NCBI GenBank assembly: GCA_937918935.1
Contig: CAKZSI010000009.1
Span: 46,672-110,671, forward strand
Source of the DNA: an uncultured Chloroflexales bacterium
GTDB taxonomy: Bacteria; Chloroflexota; Chloroflexia; Chloroflexales; Chloroflexaceae
Length of the DNA: 64,000 nt
Reading direction: 5' to 3'
Below, piece after piece: positions 9,336 through 16,923 of the stretch. A model generated the notes under the pieces. It had not been told where the DNA came from. It saw only the letters and a program-made list of their open reading frames with translations, and did not search any database. Position 1 is the stretch's first letter. Every line of letters begins with the position of its first letter. Both the position numbers and the translations under genes were made by a program.

Positions 9336-10286
9336 ATGCAGACCACCAGACTCGGCCGGAGCGGCCTGGAAGTGACCCGCCTGTGTCTGGGCGGCAATGT
9401 CTTCGGCTGGACCTGTGATGAGGCGACCTCCCAGCGGGTGCTGGACGCCTACGTGGATGCTGGGGGCAACTTCATTGATACGGCGGATGTGTATTCGCGC
9501 TGGGCCACGGGCCACACCGGCGGTGAGTCGGAGGCGGTGCTGGGGCGATGGATGCAGGCCCGCGGCAACCGGTCGCGGCTGGTCATCGCCACCAAAGTGG
9601 GCTCGGCAATGGATGAGGGGCCAAACATGGGCGGTCTCTCGCGCCAGCACATCCTGCGCGCGGTTGATGCGTCGTTGCGTCGCCTGCGAACCGACTACAT
9701 TGATCTGTACCAGGCCCACTTCGACGACGAACGCATCCCGCTGGAAGAGACCCTGCGGGCCTTCGATGATCTGGTGCGGCAGGGCAAGGTCCGCTACATC
9801 GGCGCCTCGAACTACCATGCCTGGCGGCTGGTGCAGGCTCTGTGGGTCAGCGATCGCCACGGGTATGCGGCCTATATCTCGTTGCAGCCGAAGTACAATC
9901 TGGTGGACCGTGAGGAGTTCGAAGGCGATCTGGAGGCGGCCTGCCGCGCCTTTGGTCTGGGGGTCATTCCCTACGCGCCGCTCGGCGGCGGCTTCCTGAC
10001 CGGCAAGTACCGCCGCGAGGGCGCCCTGCCGGCCACCGAGCGCGCCCCAAAGGTGCAACAGCGCTACATGCATGCCCGTGGCTGGGCCGTGCTGGAAGCG
10101 GTGCAGCGGGTGGCCGAGGCGCGAGGGGCCACGCCGGCGCAGGTGGCCCTGGCCTGGCACCTGGCCCGCCCGAGCATTACGGCGCCGATTGTCAGCGCCA
10201 CGAGTGTGGAGCAACTCGACGAACTGCTCGGAGCGCTGGATCTCCAGTTGAGCGCCGAGGAACTGGGGTATCTGAACTCAACATAG
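9336..10286 (+). CDS. Aldo/keto reductase
   Basis: A 316-aa NAD(P)H-dependent oxidoreductase with a TIM-barrel fold. The tetrad is visible: Asp in NFIDTADVY, Tyr in the same motif, Lys in VIATKVG and His in YQAHFDD. The C-terminal cofactor part (APIVSATSVEQLDELL) matches the IPG-type family. It resembles the general YajO/Tas/YghZ group; the substrate cannot be told. It stands 86 bp after the CHAT stop, on the same strand but with no evident functional link. Confidence 0.9.
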   Translation: MQTTRLGRSGLEVTRLCLGGNVFGWTCDEATSQRVLDAYVDAGGNFIDTADVYSRWATGHTGGESEAVLGRWMQARGNRSRLVIATKVGSAMDEGPNMGGLSRQHILRAVDASLRRLRTDYIDLYQAHFDDERIPLEETLRAFDDLVRQGKVRYIGASNYHAWRLVQALWVSDRHGYAAYISLQPKYNLVDREEFEGDLEAACRAFGLGVIPYAPLGGGFLTGKYRREGALPATERAPKVQQRYMHARGWAVLEAVQRVAEARGATPAQVALAWHLARPSITAPIVSATSVEQLDELLGALDLQLSAEELGYLNST

Positions 10287-10388
10287 CCGGTTGGACGAGC
10301 GCGGGGAGACCAGTTCTCTACGCCCCTGTCTGTGGGGAGGGCAAGGAAATCAGCTTTCCCATACCCCTCAATCTCGCCAGCGGGTGAG

Positions 10389-10417
10389 TTGATACCGTTT
10401 GTTGTTTCTGTTATAGT
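10389..10417 (+). promoter_or_regulatory. Sigma-70 type promoter of dps
   Basis: TTGATA at 10389-10394, a 17-bp spacer, and TATAGT at 10412-10417: five of six matches at each box with ideal spacing. The predicted start is near 10424, about 214 nt before the dps ATG. Confidence 0.72.
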
Positions 10418-10481
10418 GTTACAATGAGGTTGAATATTGGCGGAGGTTGCGGGGGCCGGGCGGTCCCTGGAAGGCCTTCTA

Positions 10482-10516
10482 TCCTGTCTGGCACAGCGAA
10501 GCTGCGCCAGACAGGA
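10482..10516 (+). promoter_or_regulatory. Strong hairpin in the dps 5' leader
   Basis: Arms TCCTGTCTGGC (10482-10492) and GCCAGACAGGA (10506-10516) pair perfectly over 11 bp. An inner CAGC/GCTG stem continues after one mismatch. No T-run follows, so it is not a plain terminator. It may be a regulatory leader element or an intergenic repeat. Confidence 0.5.
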
Positions 10517-10637
10517 AGTTTCGATAGGGCAAAGCCCCTTCGCCCCCCGCAGGGAGCGGCGCAAAGGAATCTTCTGGAATCGGCTGGCTGGGAATCCGTT
10601 CGGATTGCCAGTGGCCCAAGATGAAAGGGATGTGACC

Positions 10638-11150
10638 ATGACGACCTCAAAGCCAGGTGTGACCGGCACGACGCCCGATATCGGTCTGAGCGCGGCGAAC
10701 GTGCAGGGAGTGGTGGCGCTGCTGAGCCGCCTGCTTGCCGATGAGCACGTGCTCTACACACGGTTGCGCAACTACCACTGGAACGTTGTCGGAATGGCCT
10801 TTGGCCCGCTGCACGAGTTGTTCCAGGAGCAGTACGAGGGGCTGGAGGGAGACATTGACGAGATCGCCGAGCGCATTCGCTCGCTTGGCGCCCCTGCTCC
10901 GGGTACCATGACCGAGTTCCTGCAACTGACCACCCTGTCCGAGCGCCCCGGCGAGTATCCCGATGACCGCACCATGGTGGCCAACCTGGTGGCCGATCAC
11001 GAGGCGATTATTCGCCATCTCCGCCGTGATGTGCGCGCGACCGATGAGCAGTACGACGACATGGGCACCAGCGATTTTCTGACCGGGCTAATGGAGAAGC
11101 ACGAGAAGATGGCCTGGATGCTGCGTGCGCACATCGAGCAGCGCGGGTAG
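10638..11150 (+). CDS. dps: Dps family ferritin-like DNA-binding protein
   Basis: A 170-aa dodecameric mini-ferritin that oxidises and stores iron and protects DNA from peroxide. The Dps ferroxidase signature is intact: NYHWNVVGMAFGPLHELFQ (His), then EQYEGLEGDIDEIAERIRSLG (Asp and Glu). The C-terminal helix (LTGLMEKHEKMAWMLRAHIEQ) is normal. The ATG at 10638 has AAAGGGA eight bases upstream. An upstream in-frame extension is rejected because it would start in the leader hairpin region. Its own promoter and terminator show a monocistronic unit. Confidence 0.92.
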   Translation: MTTSKPGVTGTTPDIGLSAANVQGVVALLSRLLADEHVLYTRLRNYHWNVVGMAFGPLHELFQEQYEGLEGDIDEIAERIRSLGAPAPGTMTEFLQLTTLSERPGEYPDDRTMVANLVADHEAIIRHLRRDVRATDEQYDDMGTSDFLTGLMEKHEKMAWMLRAHIEQRG

Positions 11151-11177
11151 CATCCGGACGCTTTGTGTCTCAGCGGG

Positions 11178-11208
11178 GCGCGGGGGCATATGGCCCCCGC
11201 GCTTTCTT
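11178..11208 (+). terminator. Rho-independent terminator of dps
   Basis: A 10-bp stem GCGCGGGGGC/GCCCCCGCGC with a 5-nt loop, followed by TTTCTT, 27 bp after the dps stop. Confidence 0.8.
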
Positions 11209-11297
11209 GTGCCGGTGTTGGGCGGCGAAGCCGCGCCACTAAAAGCATATTCGGAGGAGCCTGGCCCCTCCGAACTTTCTCATCGTGCATCGATCAG

Positions 11298-11705
11298 TCA
11301 ATTCTTCCACTGGCGTCCGGGTGGCGGCGCGGCGAGGCGGCGGTAGCCTGCGCCAAAGGGCAGCCGTTGCTGGCGACAGAGGGGGGCACAGAGTTCCTGC
11401 GCTGCGGTCTCTACCAGGCGCGCCAGGACGCGCAGTTCGTCGCGGCTGAGCAGGAGGCCACCGTTGTGCAGCCAGAGCTGAATGGCGTCGTCCGCCCCCC
11501 GCGTCAGGCGATAGTAACCCCGGCGCAAGAAGGGCAGCTCCTCTTCCTCGCACCATTCGTCAAGCGCGGCAGCGAGATGCGGCAGGTCGTAGATCGGCAG
11601 ACGAAAGGTCGCGGCGTCCCACACCAGACGCAGATCGCCGTCGGGCGCGACGCCGATCAGGCGGCCAGGGCCAGCAATCGCAACGGTGGCAAGATGAGCA
11701 TCCAT
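11298..11705 (-). CDS. Hypothetical protein, 135 aa
   Basis: Not recognised. A small soluble protein with an acidic middle part (LDEWCEEEELPF), three cysteines and no signal peptide. The start ATG at 11705 has GGAG five bases upstream. It is convergent with dps and stands alone. Codon use is like its neighbours, which favours a real gene. Confidence 0.55.
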   Translation of the reverse strand: MDAHLATVAIAGPGRLIGVAPDGDLRLVWDAATFRLPIYDLPHLAAALDEWCEEEELPFLRRGYYRLTRGADDAIQLWLHNGGLLLSRDELRVLARLVETAAQELCAPLCRQQRLPFGAGYRRLAAPPPGRQWKN

Positions 11706-12028
11706 CAGATCTCCGGTCGCAACAGGGTTGTCGTGAGGCTCATTGGGCAGGGCGGCGGATAGGTTCAGTGTATGCTGCCAGGGCGGTTGTTTGTGTTAAC
11801 AGGTACTGGCAACAGCTTGCGCCTTCATAACCGTCTGGCAGGAGAGGCGGGAACTGCGCCCCTGCGAGCCTGCCCTCTACAACAAGGTATGGAAGGACTT
11901 CACGCTCTAATTAGCAAACCCGAAATCCTGTATGTAGGATACACGATTCGCTGGCGGCGTCTAGTTGTGAATTTTGGAACTACTAATGTCGGAGGGGCGG
12001 GCGCCCCCGGGCGTGCCCGCGCCTCTGG
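11706..12028. other. 323-bp gap without a supported gene
   Basis: The stretch around 11890-11990 is visibly AT-richer than its surroundings. A plus-strand ORF starting at 11772 runs into the 3' end of the phosphorylase gene and has no family features, so it is not called. Confidence 0.5.
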
Positions 12029-13750
12029 CTATTCCAGACGCAGCCAGGCCACCTGGTATGGCGCCAGTTCAATCACCTCTGTGCCGGCCGCGTAGCGCGC
12101 CCCGCCGATGAGGTCGCGCGCACCCCCGGCGCCCGGGGCCGGCACACGCTGGCGCGCGCTGGAGACGTTGTGCAGGCACAACACCGCCGCGTCACCCTCG
12201 GGGGTGCGGCGCTCCAGTGCAAAAACGGCCGGGTGCACCTCGAGCACCCGCTGGGGGCCGTTGGGGTGAAAGGCCCGTTCACCGCGCCGCGCGCGGATCA
12301 GTGCGGCCATGCGTTGCAGCACCGCCCCCTCGCGACGCCGGGGGTCCGCCAGGCGCGCCTCCAGGTCGGCGCGCGTCCACTTCTCACGATTAAGCGTGCG
12401 GAAGCGTCCGGTGGTTTCCAGCCCCTGGTGGTAGTTGGGTGAACCAACCAGACTGTGCACATAGACTCCTGGAACGCCTTGCATGGCCAGCATAATCGCC
12501 TGCGAGGCAATGAAGCGCCCGATGACCACATCCGGCGCCTCGGCGCCGGCGGGGTCGGAGAGGGCATCGAACCAGGTGCAGTTCAACTCGTAGGGGCTCT
12601 GCGAGCCGTCAGGGTTGGTCTTGTAGGAGACGCGCCCGCCGTGGCGCTCCACCTGCGTGCACAGGTCCTGCACTTCAGCCTGGCTCAGGATGCCGGTGGC
12701 CGGCACCACGCCGATACCGTCGTGCGAAGCCAGGAAGTTGAAGAAGGCCGTCGTCGGCGAGGGCGGGGCAAGATCGCGCGCCCAGCCGCTCAGCCGGGTG
12801 GCGTCGCCAGTGGCGAAGGCGTGCAGCACCAGCGGCGCCAGGGGAAACTGGTAAACCAGTTGGGCCTCGTTGCTCCCGTCGCCGAAGTAGCTGATGTTGT
12901 CGGCATGGGGCACGTTTGTCTCGGTAATCAGCAGCACGTCGGGCGCGGCCACGTCCAGGACGGCGCGCCAGAGTTGTACGATGCGGTGGGTGTTCGGCAG
13001 GTGAATGCAGGTCGTGCCCGGCTCTTTCCACAGGTAGCCGATGGCGTCGAGGCGGATCAGGCTCGCGCCGTGCTCCACGTAGGCCAGCAGCACGTCGGTC
13101 ATCTCCAACAGCACCTCCGGGTTGGCGAAGTTCAGGTCAATCTGATCGGCGCTGAAGGTGGTCCAGACATGGCGCACGCCGGCGGGGGTCTCGAAGGGGG
13201 TGAGCAGGGGGGTGGTGCGCGGGCGGGTCACCCCTCGCAGGTCGGTGGCCGGGTCAACGATGTGGAAGCGGGCCTCGGCGCCGGGCACACCGGCCAGAAC
13301 GTCGCGGAACCACGCGCTGCTGGCCGAGATGTGGTTCACCACCGCGTCGAACATCAGGCGGTAGTGCTGGCCGAGGCGTTCGATGTCGGCCCAGGTTCCC
13401 AGGGCGGGATCGACGGCGCGATAATCCACTACCGAAAAGCCGTCATCGGAGGTGTAGGGAAAGAAGGGCAGGATATGGACGCCGCTGACGACGCTGGCGA
13501 AGGTGGTGTCGAGGGTCTCACCCAGGGTCTGGAGCGGGGGGCGACCCGGCTCGCGCACCTGGTCGCCGTAGGTAATCAGGATCACATCGTTCTCGGTGAG
13601 TCGTTCGGCGGGCGGGCGTGGCCGGGCCGGGGGGCGGCGGGCCACGAAGGCGTCCAGCATGGCCAGCAGGCGCGTGGTGATCGCCGCGCCCGCCGGCTGG
13701 CCATAGATCGCTTCGAGCAGTGTGTGAATCCGCGCGCGCGCATCACTCAT
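12029..13750 (-). CDS. GH13_18 phosphorylase, probably glucosylglycerate phosphorylase
   Basis: A 573-aa member of the sucrose phosphorylase subfamily of GH13. Catalytic features are visible: the nucleophile Asp in ASLIRLDAIGYLWK, the acid/base Glu in LLITETNVPH and the HD pair in FLASHDGIG. GH13_18 enzymes cleave sucrose, glucosylglycerate or related glucosides with phosphate, giving glucose-1-phosphate. The start overlaps the stop of the Usp-GpgS gene (ATGA), so the two are translationally coupled. That makes glucosylglycerate the likely substrate; sucrose or glucosylglycerol are alternatives. Last gene of a four-gene operon. Confidence 0.82.
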   Translation of the reverse strand: MSDARARIHTLLEAIYGQPAGAAITTRLLAMLDAFVARRPPARPRPPAERLTENDVILITYGDQVREPGRPPLQTLGETLDTTFASVVSGVHILPFFPYTSDDGFSVVDYRAVDPALGTWADIERLGQHYRLMFDAVVNHISASSAWFRDVLAGVPGAEARFHIVDPATDLRGVTRPRTTPLLTPFETPAGVRHVWTTFSADQIDLNFANPEVLLEMTDVLLAYVEHGASLIRLDAIGYLWKEPGTTCIHLPNTHRIVQLWRAVLDVAAPDVLLITETNVPHADNISYFGDGSNEAQLVYQFPLAPLVLHAFATGDATRLSGWARDLAPPSPTTAFFNFLASHDGIGVVPATGILSQAEVQDLCTQVERHGGRVSYKTNPDGSQSPYELNCTWFDALSDPAGAEAPDVVIGRFIASQAIMLAMQGVPGVYVHSLVGSPNYHQGLETTGRFRTLNREKWTRADLEARLADPRRREGAVLQRMAALIRARRGERAFHPNGPQRVLEVHPAVFALERRTPEGDAAVLCLHNVSSARQRVPAPGAGGARDLIGGARYAAGTEVIELAPYQVAWLRLE

Positions 13751-15633
13751 TTCGGGGCCTCCTGCAGCGGTTGCCCTGCAACTTCCAGCGGCAGGCCGCG
13801 TATGAGCCGATACTCAGGGATGTGCAGCATCGGGGGGCGCTCGTGGTCGCGGATCTCGCGCAGTTCCAGATGGAAGCTGCCATCCTCGCGCTGGGTGATC
13901 AGCTTCATCGTCTGGTTGACTGGTTCGAGCAGGCTGGCCCGCTGCCGCTGTTCCAGGCGCTGGATCACCACCTGGGTAATGGCGAAGGCCATCTTGGAGA
14001 GGGGGACGAGTTCCTGGTTGCGGTGGATGCGCTCCAGCAGATCGACCTGGGCCAGAGCGTTCAGCCCATGACGCTCCAGCAAGTCGATCAACAGACCGGT
14101 CTCCACGCCATAGCCGGTGAAGAAGGGCACGGCCTCGAGGGCGAAGCGCCGCCCGGCATATTCGCCGGCGAGCGGCTGGAGCATACCCGACAGCTCAGGG
14201 TAGAACAGGTTGAGCAGGGGCCGGGCGGTCAACTCAGTGACGCGACCGCCGCCGCTGGCCTGGATCTTCTCGCCGAACTGGATGGGCCGGCGGTAGAATC
14301 CCTTACAGTAGACCAGCCGGCGTTCGCGCAGCAGGGGGCCGATCACGCCATAGACGAAGCGCGGGTGAAAGTTCTTGATGTCGGTGTCGCACCAGGCGAC
14401 AATATCGCCATTCAGCACGTAGAGGCTCTTCCACAGGGCCTCGCCCTTGCCGTAGAAGGCCCCGTACTGCGGCAGGATCTCCTGATGGATATAAACCGGA
14501 ATGCCGTGGGCGGCGGCGATCTCGCGGGTGCGATCCTGCGAACCGCTGTCTATCAGCACTACCTCGTCGAGCAGCGGCGTTTTCTCCATCAAGTGCTGCT
14601 GCACCTGGCCGATGATCTCGCCGATGGTCTGCTCCTCGTTAAGGGTCGGCAGACCGAGGCTGATACGCACCCCCTGCTGTTGTTTGAGCGCCAGGAGGCG
14701 TTGCAGGTCGTCGTACTCGGTGGAACTGAAGGTGTTTTCGGCGAACCAGCGGTCAACAATGGCCGAGAGATCGCGCTGTTGCTGCCAGATCTGCTGGGCC
14801 TGCTCTTCGTCCTGGGCCATACGGTGGCGGACGATGATGACCGTCGTGGCGGCCTTGCGTAGAATGCGGTCGGCGAGGGGGCCGATAGGCGCCTCGGGGT
14901 CGCCCTGGCGGCCGGTAACCCCCAGGACGATCGCCTGGTGATCGGCCGCCTCGGCCAGAATGGCCTGTTCAACGGGGATACTACGCTCCAGCCAGCGTGT
15001 GACGCGGGGCATAGTACGCAGGGATTGCAGGCTCTCGCGCACGGCGCCATTGTCGGGCAGGCGCGGGTTGGCAGCGTAGAGCACGCTGATCCCGGCCTCG
15101 TGGCGTTCGGCCAGGGCCAGGGCCACTTCGCAGGCCAGGGGCGTATGCGGGCCGCCCCGCACAGGCAGGAGGATGCGCCGCCACTGGCCATCGCCCATCA
15201 GGCGCACCACCATCACATCACAGGGCGGATGGCGCAGCAGACTGTCAATCGGCGGGCCGAAGAGTCGTTCGGATGAGGACTGCTCGGCCTGCCAGCCAAG
15301 CAGAATGAGGTTGGCGTGCTGCTCCTGGGCCGCGGTGCGGATGCCCTCGGTCAGGTCGTAGGCCACGGTGATGACCGTGCGCACGGGCACCTGAATGGTG
15401 CCAAGTTCGGCAATCGTATCGTGGGCGGCGCGCATGCGTCGCGTTTCCAGCATGCCTTCGCTGAGGGGTTGTCCTTCGGGCACCACCACGATGCTGACGA
15501 TCACCACCTGGCCGCCGTGATGGCGGGCAATGTCAGCCGCGAGGGGCAGCAGCAGGCGGATCTTCTCCGGGGCCCGCGCGGGCAGGAGCACCGTGTATTC
15601 TCCCGTATCATGGCCACTGTACGCAGAGGTCAT
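13747..15633 (-). CDS. gpgS: Usp-Usp-glucosyl-3-phosphoglycerate synthase fusion
   Basis: A 628-aa protein. Residues about 8-145 and 150-270 are two universal stress protein (Usp) folds; the second ends GVTGRQGDPEAPIGPLADRIL, an ATP-site-like segment. Residues about 325-628 match GpgS (GT81): LGLPTLNEEQTIGEII at the start of the nucleotide-binding fold, the metal-binding DxD in WCDTDIKNF, then GEYAGRRFALEAVPFFTGYGVETGLLID. GpgS transfers glucose from an NDP-sugar to 3-phosphoglycerate. Plain GpgS is about 300 aa, so the Usp part is extra and may sense ATP or stress. No GpgP phosphatase is seen nearby. Operon partners: GT4 upstream (48-bp gap) and the GH13_18 phosphorylase (ATGA overlap). Confidence 0.87.
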   Translation of the reverse strand: MTSAYSGHDTGEYTVLLPARAPEKIRLLLPLAADIARHHGGQVVIVSIVVVPEGQPLSEGMLETRRMRAAHDTIAELGTIQVPVRTVITVAYDLTEGIRTAAQEQHANLILLGWQAEQSSSERLFGPPIDSLLRHPPCDVMVVRLMGDGQWRRILLPVRGGPHTPLACEVALALAERHEAGISVLYAANPRLPDNGAVRESLQSLRTMPRVTRWLERSIPVEQAILAEAADHQAIVLGVTGRQGDPEAPIGPLADRILRKAATTVIIVRHRMAQDEEQAQQIWQQQRDLSAIVDRWFAENTFSSTEYDDLQRLLALKQQQGVRISLGLPTLNEEQTIGEIIGQVQQHLMEKTPLLDEVVLIDSGSQDRTREIAAAHGIPVYIHQEILPQYGAFYGKGEALWKSLYVLNGDIVAWCDTDIKNFHPRFVYGVIGPLLRERRLVYCKGFYRRPIQFGEKIQASGGGRVTELTARPLLNLFYPELSGMLQPLAGEYAGRRFALEAVPFFTGYGVETGLLIDLLERHGLNALAQVDLLERIHRNQELVPLSKMAFAITQVVIQRLEQRQRASLLEPVNQTMKLITQREDGSFHLELREIRDHERPPMLHIPEYRLIRGLPLEVAGQPLQEAPK

Positions 15634-15681
15634 CGCAACTGTTCCTTCCTCGCCGGTAGGGGATGCCGCGGGCGATCAGGC

Positions 15682-16923
15682 TTACGCGCCCGCGAGCAAA
15701 GGGACGATGTGCCGGCGCACGATCGCCTCCCACGTATAGGTCGTGCGGACGCGCTGCCGTAGCGCGTAGCGCTCATCGGCGGCGAACGCAGTAAGGATCC
15801 GTTCCGCGATCTGGTCGGGATGTTCCGCAAGCCCGAAGTACATGGCAGCGGAACCAGCCGAGGCCCGCAGGGGCGGAATGTCGCTACAGAAGATCGGAAT
15901 CCCGCTCAGCCCTGCCTCCAGCACCGGGATGCCGAAGCCCTCGTAGCGGCTGGGGAAGAGCAGACCATCGGCCAGGTGAAAGAAATCGGCGAGCATGGCG
16001 TCGGAAACGGGGCGCGGCTGGCCCTGCGGGTCGGTAAAGACTTCGTAGAGAAACACGGTAGCGTCTTCAGCGCCCGTGTCGCGGCGCAGGGCCAGCAACT
16101 CGGCCAGATAGGCGGCGTTGGTCGGATTGTGGGGCCCGGGCGGCCCCGTGATGACCAGGCGCGGCGCAGCGCCCTGGCGCTGCATGGCGCCCGCGATGGC
16201 GACGGCCAGTTCGATGTTCTTGCGCCGGGTGATGCGCGCCGGCAGGAGGAGCAGCGGAGCGGCCTCCAGTAAACGCAGCCGCTCGATCAGGTCGGCCGTC
16301 TCGGGCTCCAGTTTGAGCAACCCCCGCACATCAACGCCGGGCGTCACTACGGCGATCCGTTCCGGCGCCAGCCCCAGCAACTCGGCCAGGATGGAGCGCC
16401 GGTCCTCCGAGACGACCACGTAGTGCACCCCGGGCCACGCTTCGCGCAGCAGATCCCAGGGGTAGCCGGGGTGCAGTTCTGGCAGGTACAGGGGGTCGCG
16501 CCAGGCAAAGTCGTGGCACCAGGCGAGCATCCGGGGCAGGCGACCCGCGTCGTGGAGGCGCCGCAGCGCAGCGGTGAAGGCCAGGTTCTTGTGCAGGCTC
16601 AGCACGTTGTGCACCATGAGCGCATCGCAACCGGCGAGGGCGTCATCGAGCCACGCGGCGATGCGATCACGCAGGGTCAGGAACTCGGCGCTGACGATCC
16701 CCGCGGCCAGTTCGCGGCTGATGCGTTCGACCATCTCGCCGCGGGAGCCGAGTTCGGGCAGGACATGCGCTTCCACCCCCGGCCCGATGTCGCCGCCTTT
16801 AGCGGCGATCATGCGCACCGACCACCCCAGGGCCGCAAGCGTCCGCCCATGGGCGGCCATGGTGATCTCGACGCCGCCGACGTAGGGCGGCCCGGCGTAG
16901 TGCAGGATGGCAACCGCGCTCAT
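15682..16923 (-). CDS. GT4 family glycosyltransferase
   Basis: A 413-aa GT-B enzyme. The N-terminal acceptor domain begins ILHYAGPPYVGGVEITMAAHGR. The C-terminal donor domain has the usual LLPARITRRKNIELAVAIAGAM and the EX7E-type motif FPSRYEGFGIPVLEAGLSGIP. The ATG at 16923 overlaps the GH63 stop (ATGA) and has GGGGAGAG upstream. A longer reading frame upstream is rejected because it runs into GH63. The context suggests it extends or makes a glucosylglycerate-type solute (for example mannosylglucosylglycerate). A sucrose-synthase-like or polysaccharide role remains possible. Confidence 0.85.
   Translation of the reverse strand: MSAVAILHYAGPPYVGGVEITMAAHGRTLAALGWSVRMIAAKGGDIGPGVEAHVLPELGSRGEMVERISRELAAGIVSAEFLTLRDRIAAWLDDALAGCDALMVHNVLSLHKNLAFTAALRRLHDAGRLPRMLAWCHDFAWRDPLYLPELHPGYPWDLLREAWPGVHYVVVSEDRRSILAELLGLAPERIAVVTPGVDVRGLLKLEPETADLIERLRLLEAAPLLLLPARITRRKNIELAVAIAGAMQRQGAAPRLVITGPPGPHNPTNAAYLAELLALRRDTGAEDATVFLYEVFTDPQGQPRPVSDAMLADFFHLADGLLFPSRYEGFGIPVLEAGLSGIPIFCSDIPPLRASAGSAAMYFGLAEHPDQIAERILTAFAADERYALRQRVRTTYTWEAIVRRHIVPLLAGA

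Larger units (their letters stand above)
10287..10637. other. 351-bp gap holding the dps promoter and leader
   Basis: No gene is seen. The first 100 bp carry degenerate palindromes of the GAAACC family. The rest holds the dps promoter (10389-10417) and a leader of about 210 nt with a strong hairpin. Confidence 0.6.

Noticed and set aside
11772..12095. 107-aa plus-strand ORF
   Set aside because: Overlaps the phosphorylase 3' end, no family features, no ribosome site.
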